Positions 14,766 through 14,916 of a DNA stretch of 14,916 bases are shown piece after piece. How positions within the stretch are numbered: position 1 is the stretch's first letter; every line of letters begins with the position of its first letter. This stretch comes from Hyphomonadaceae bacterium UBA4763. Its GTDB lineage: Bacteria; Pseudomonadota; Alphaproteobacteria; Caulobacterales; Aquidulcibacteraceae. The position numbers were made by a program, and so were the translations under genes. The notes under the pieces were generated by a model. That model had not been told where the DNA came from. It saw only the letters and a list, made by a program, of their open reading frames with translations, and did no database searches. The DNA lies in contig DHHV01000066.1 in NCBI GenBank assembly GCA_002403455.1, positions 1,644 to 16,559 of the forward strand, written 5' to 3'.

Positions 14766-14841
14766 CTAGTGTCCTGAACCAGAAGTTCGTCGGATAATTG
14801 GGTCAAGCGTTTAGCGAACTTCTGGTTCAAAAAGGACACTT
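14766..14841. repeat. inverted-repeat element (MITE/REP-like) at the permease 5' end
   Basis: The left arm is AGTGTCCT (14768-14775) plus GAACCAGAAGTTCG (14776-14789). The right arm is the exact complement, CGAACTTCTGGTTC (14815-14828) plus AGGACACT (14833-14840), with four extra A between the two blocks. That gives 22 matched base pairs around a 25-nt centre. The size and shape suggest a mobile hairpin repeat, and a related arm occurs at 14856-14883. It ends only 7 nt from the permease ATG. Confidence 0.75.
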
Positions 14842-14855
14842 TAACTCATTGATTT

Positions 14856-14916
14856 CTAGTGTGCCTTTGATCCTGAAATTCGCTCAGAGCACGCCACATT
14901 GTTGGGGCGAATTTCA
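14856..14916. repeat. second, related inverted-repeat element (cut by window edge)
   Basis: The arm starting CTAGTGTGCCTTTGATCC and going on to GAAATTCGC resembles the outward reading of the first element (AGTGTCCTTTTTGAACC, then AGAAGTTCGC). Within it TGAAATTCGC (14874-14883) has a perfect inverted copy GCGAATTTCA (14907-14916) at the very end of the window, after a 23-nt centre. The outer half of its right arm would lie beyond the window. Confidence 0.6.

Noticed and set aside
14759..14839. The 27-residue N-terminal extension of the permease from GTG 14839
   Set aside because: It is encoded by the inverted-repeat element, and the family similarity starts at the ATG at 14758; kept as a question in the findings but not used as the annotated start.

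Overview
The window is GC-rich (about 60% by eye) and reads as chromosomal DNA of an alphaproteobacterium. The main support is the operon iscR – IscS-type desulfurase – sufB – sufC – sufD – sufS – sufT, with an alpha/beta hydrolase diverging from iscR. An UrcA-family protein and an S46 peptidase fit Caulobacterales, sphingomonads or relatives as well as Rhizobiales, so I do not name a family. No rRNA, tRNA, CRISPR array or intact transposase was found.

Layout. (1) Positions 1-2383, plus strand: a 5'-truncated SAM methyltransferase, a probable lipoprotein alpha/beta hydrolase overlapping it by 4 bp, and an exported metallo-beta-lactamase-fold hydrolase. (2) Positions 2416-9336, minus strand: the iron-sulfur assembly operon, transcribed from iscR towards sufT. 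Between sufB and sufC lies an AT-richer island with an intact ParD-like antitoxin and a broken ParE-like toxin remnant. No A-type carrier gene (sufA/iscA) or sufE is present here. (3) Positions 9337-9644: the shared intergenic region, holding a palindrome of the TGA-N9-TCA type that could be an iron or Fe-S responsive operator. (4) Positions 9645-13904, plus strand: an alpha/beta hydrolase, a stand-alone Hpt phosphotransfer protein with a terminator, a 401-bp gap, an UrcA-family secreted protein, a 50-residue lipoprotein and a large secreted S46 dipeptidyl peptidase. (5) Positions 13915-13950: a strong hairpin terminator between convergent genes. (6) Positions 13967-14758, minus strand: an ABC-2 permease whose 5' end abuts a long inverted-repeat element. 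A related, truncated element runs to the window edge.

How the genes work together. The two desulfurases mobilise cysteine sulfur, the SufB/SufC/SufD scaffold-ATPase builds clusters, SufT helps maturation, and IscR probably senses cluster supply and controls the operon. The other genes are independent functions.

I found no convincing new multi-gene system. The observations most worth a second look are the decayed toxin-antitoxin module inside the suf operon, the palindromic operator candidate before iscR, and the inverted-repeat family at the right edge.
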